Shown in pieces: positions 5,352-5,379 of a DNA stretch of 5,379 bases. The position numbers and the translations under genes were made by a program. The stretch spans positions 1 through 5,379 of the forward strand of contig CAAEBS010000159.1 in assembly GCA_900754175.1 (NCBI GenBank), in the 5' to 3' direction. How positions within the stretch are numbered: the first letter of the stretch is position 1; each line of letters opens with the position of its first letter. The notes below the pieces were generated by a model. The model searched no databases and was not told the DNA's origin. It saw only the letters and a program-made list of their open reading frames with translations. Source of the stretch: Clostridia bacterium. GTDB lineage: Bacteria; Bacillota; Clostridia; Oscillospirales; CAG-272.

Positions 5352-5379
5352 TTCCGAAGAACAAAAAACAGGGTTGCGC

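Noticed and set aside
5357..5379. A-rich stretch and GGGTTGCGC after livF as an operon terminator
   Set aside because: The window ends before any right arm or T-run, so it can only be suspected.

Overview
The window holds a complete, ordinary-looking branched-chain amino acid (LIV/HAAT family) ABC transporter operon, all on the + strand. The order is substrate-binding lipoprotein (livK/livJ type), permease livH, permease livM, ATPase livG, ATPase livF. All five reading frames are intact. I did not find an undescribed system here. The points worth a second look are in the non-coding DNA: the leader before the first gene and a heavily structured gap between the first and second genes.

The source is probably a Gram-positive anaerobe of the Clostridia. 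The reasons are a lipoprotein-type binding protein instead of a periplasmic one, strong AAGGAGG-like ribosome binding sites, a near-perfect TTGACA/TAATAT promoter, T-rich upstream DNA, and moderate GC in the genes with AT-rich flanks. The six cysteines in the mature exported binding protein fit an anaerobe. Genus-level placement is not possible from this sequence alone.

Layout. Positions 1-141 are probably the 3' end of an unrelated, unidentified gene, followed by an intrinsic terminator (165-209). Positions 210-417 hold helically spaced T-tracts, an extended -10 promoter (307-335) and a short leader that can fold into a hairpin at the 5' end of the mRNA. The binding protein occupies 418-1548. 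A 238-base gap (1549-1786) contains five consecutive inverted repeats, one of which resembles an intrinsic terminator. livH (1787-2668), livM (2678-3754), livG (3774-4586) and livF (4635-5351) follow with gaps of 9, 19 and 48 bases. The window ends 28 bases after livF.

How it works together. The lipid-anchored binding protein captures Leu/Ile/Val (or a related amino acid) outside the cell and delivers it to the LivH-LivM membrane channel. LivG and LivF hydrolyse ATP on the inside to drive import. The structured gap after the binding protein gene is best explained as a partial terminator and mRNA-stability region that would keep the binding protein in excess over the membrane complex. That role is inferred from the sequence and from known behaviour of such operons.
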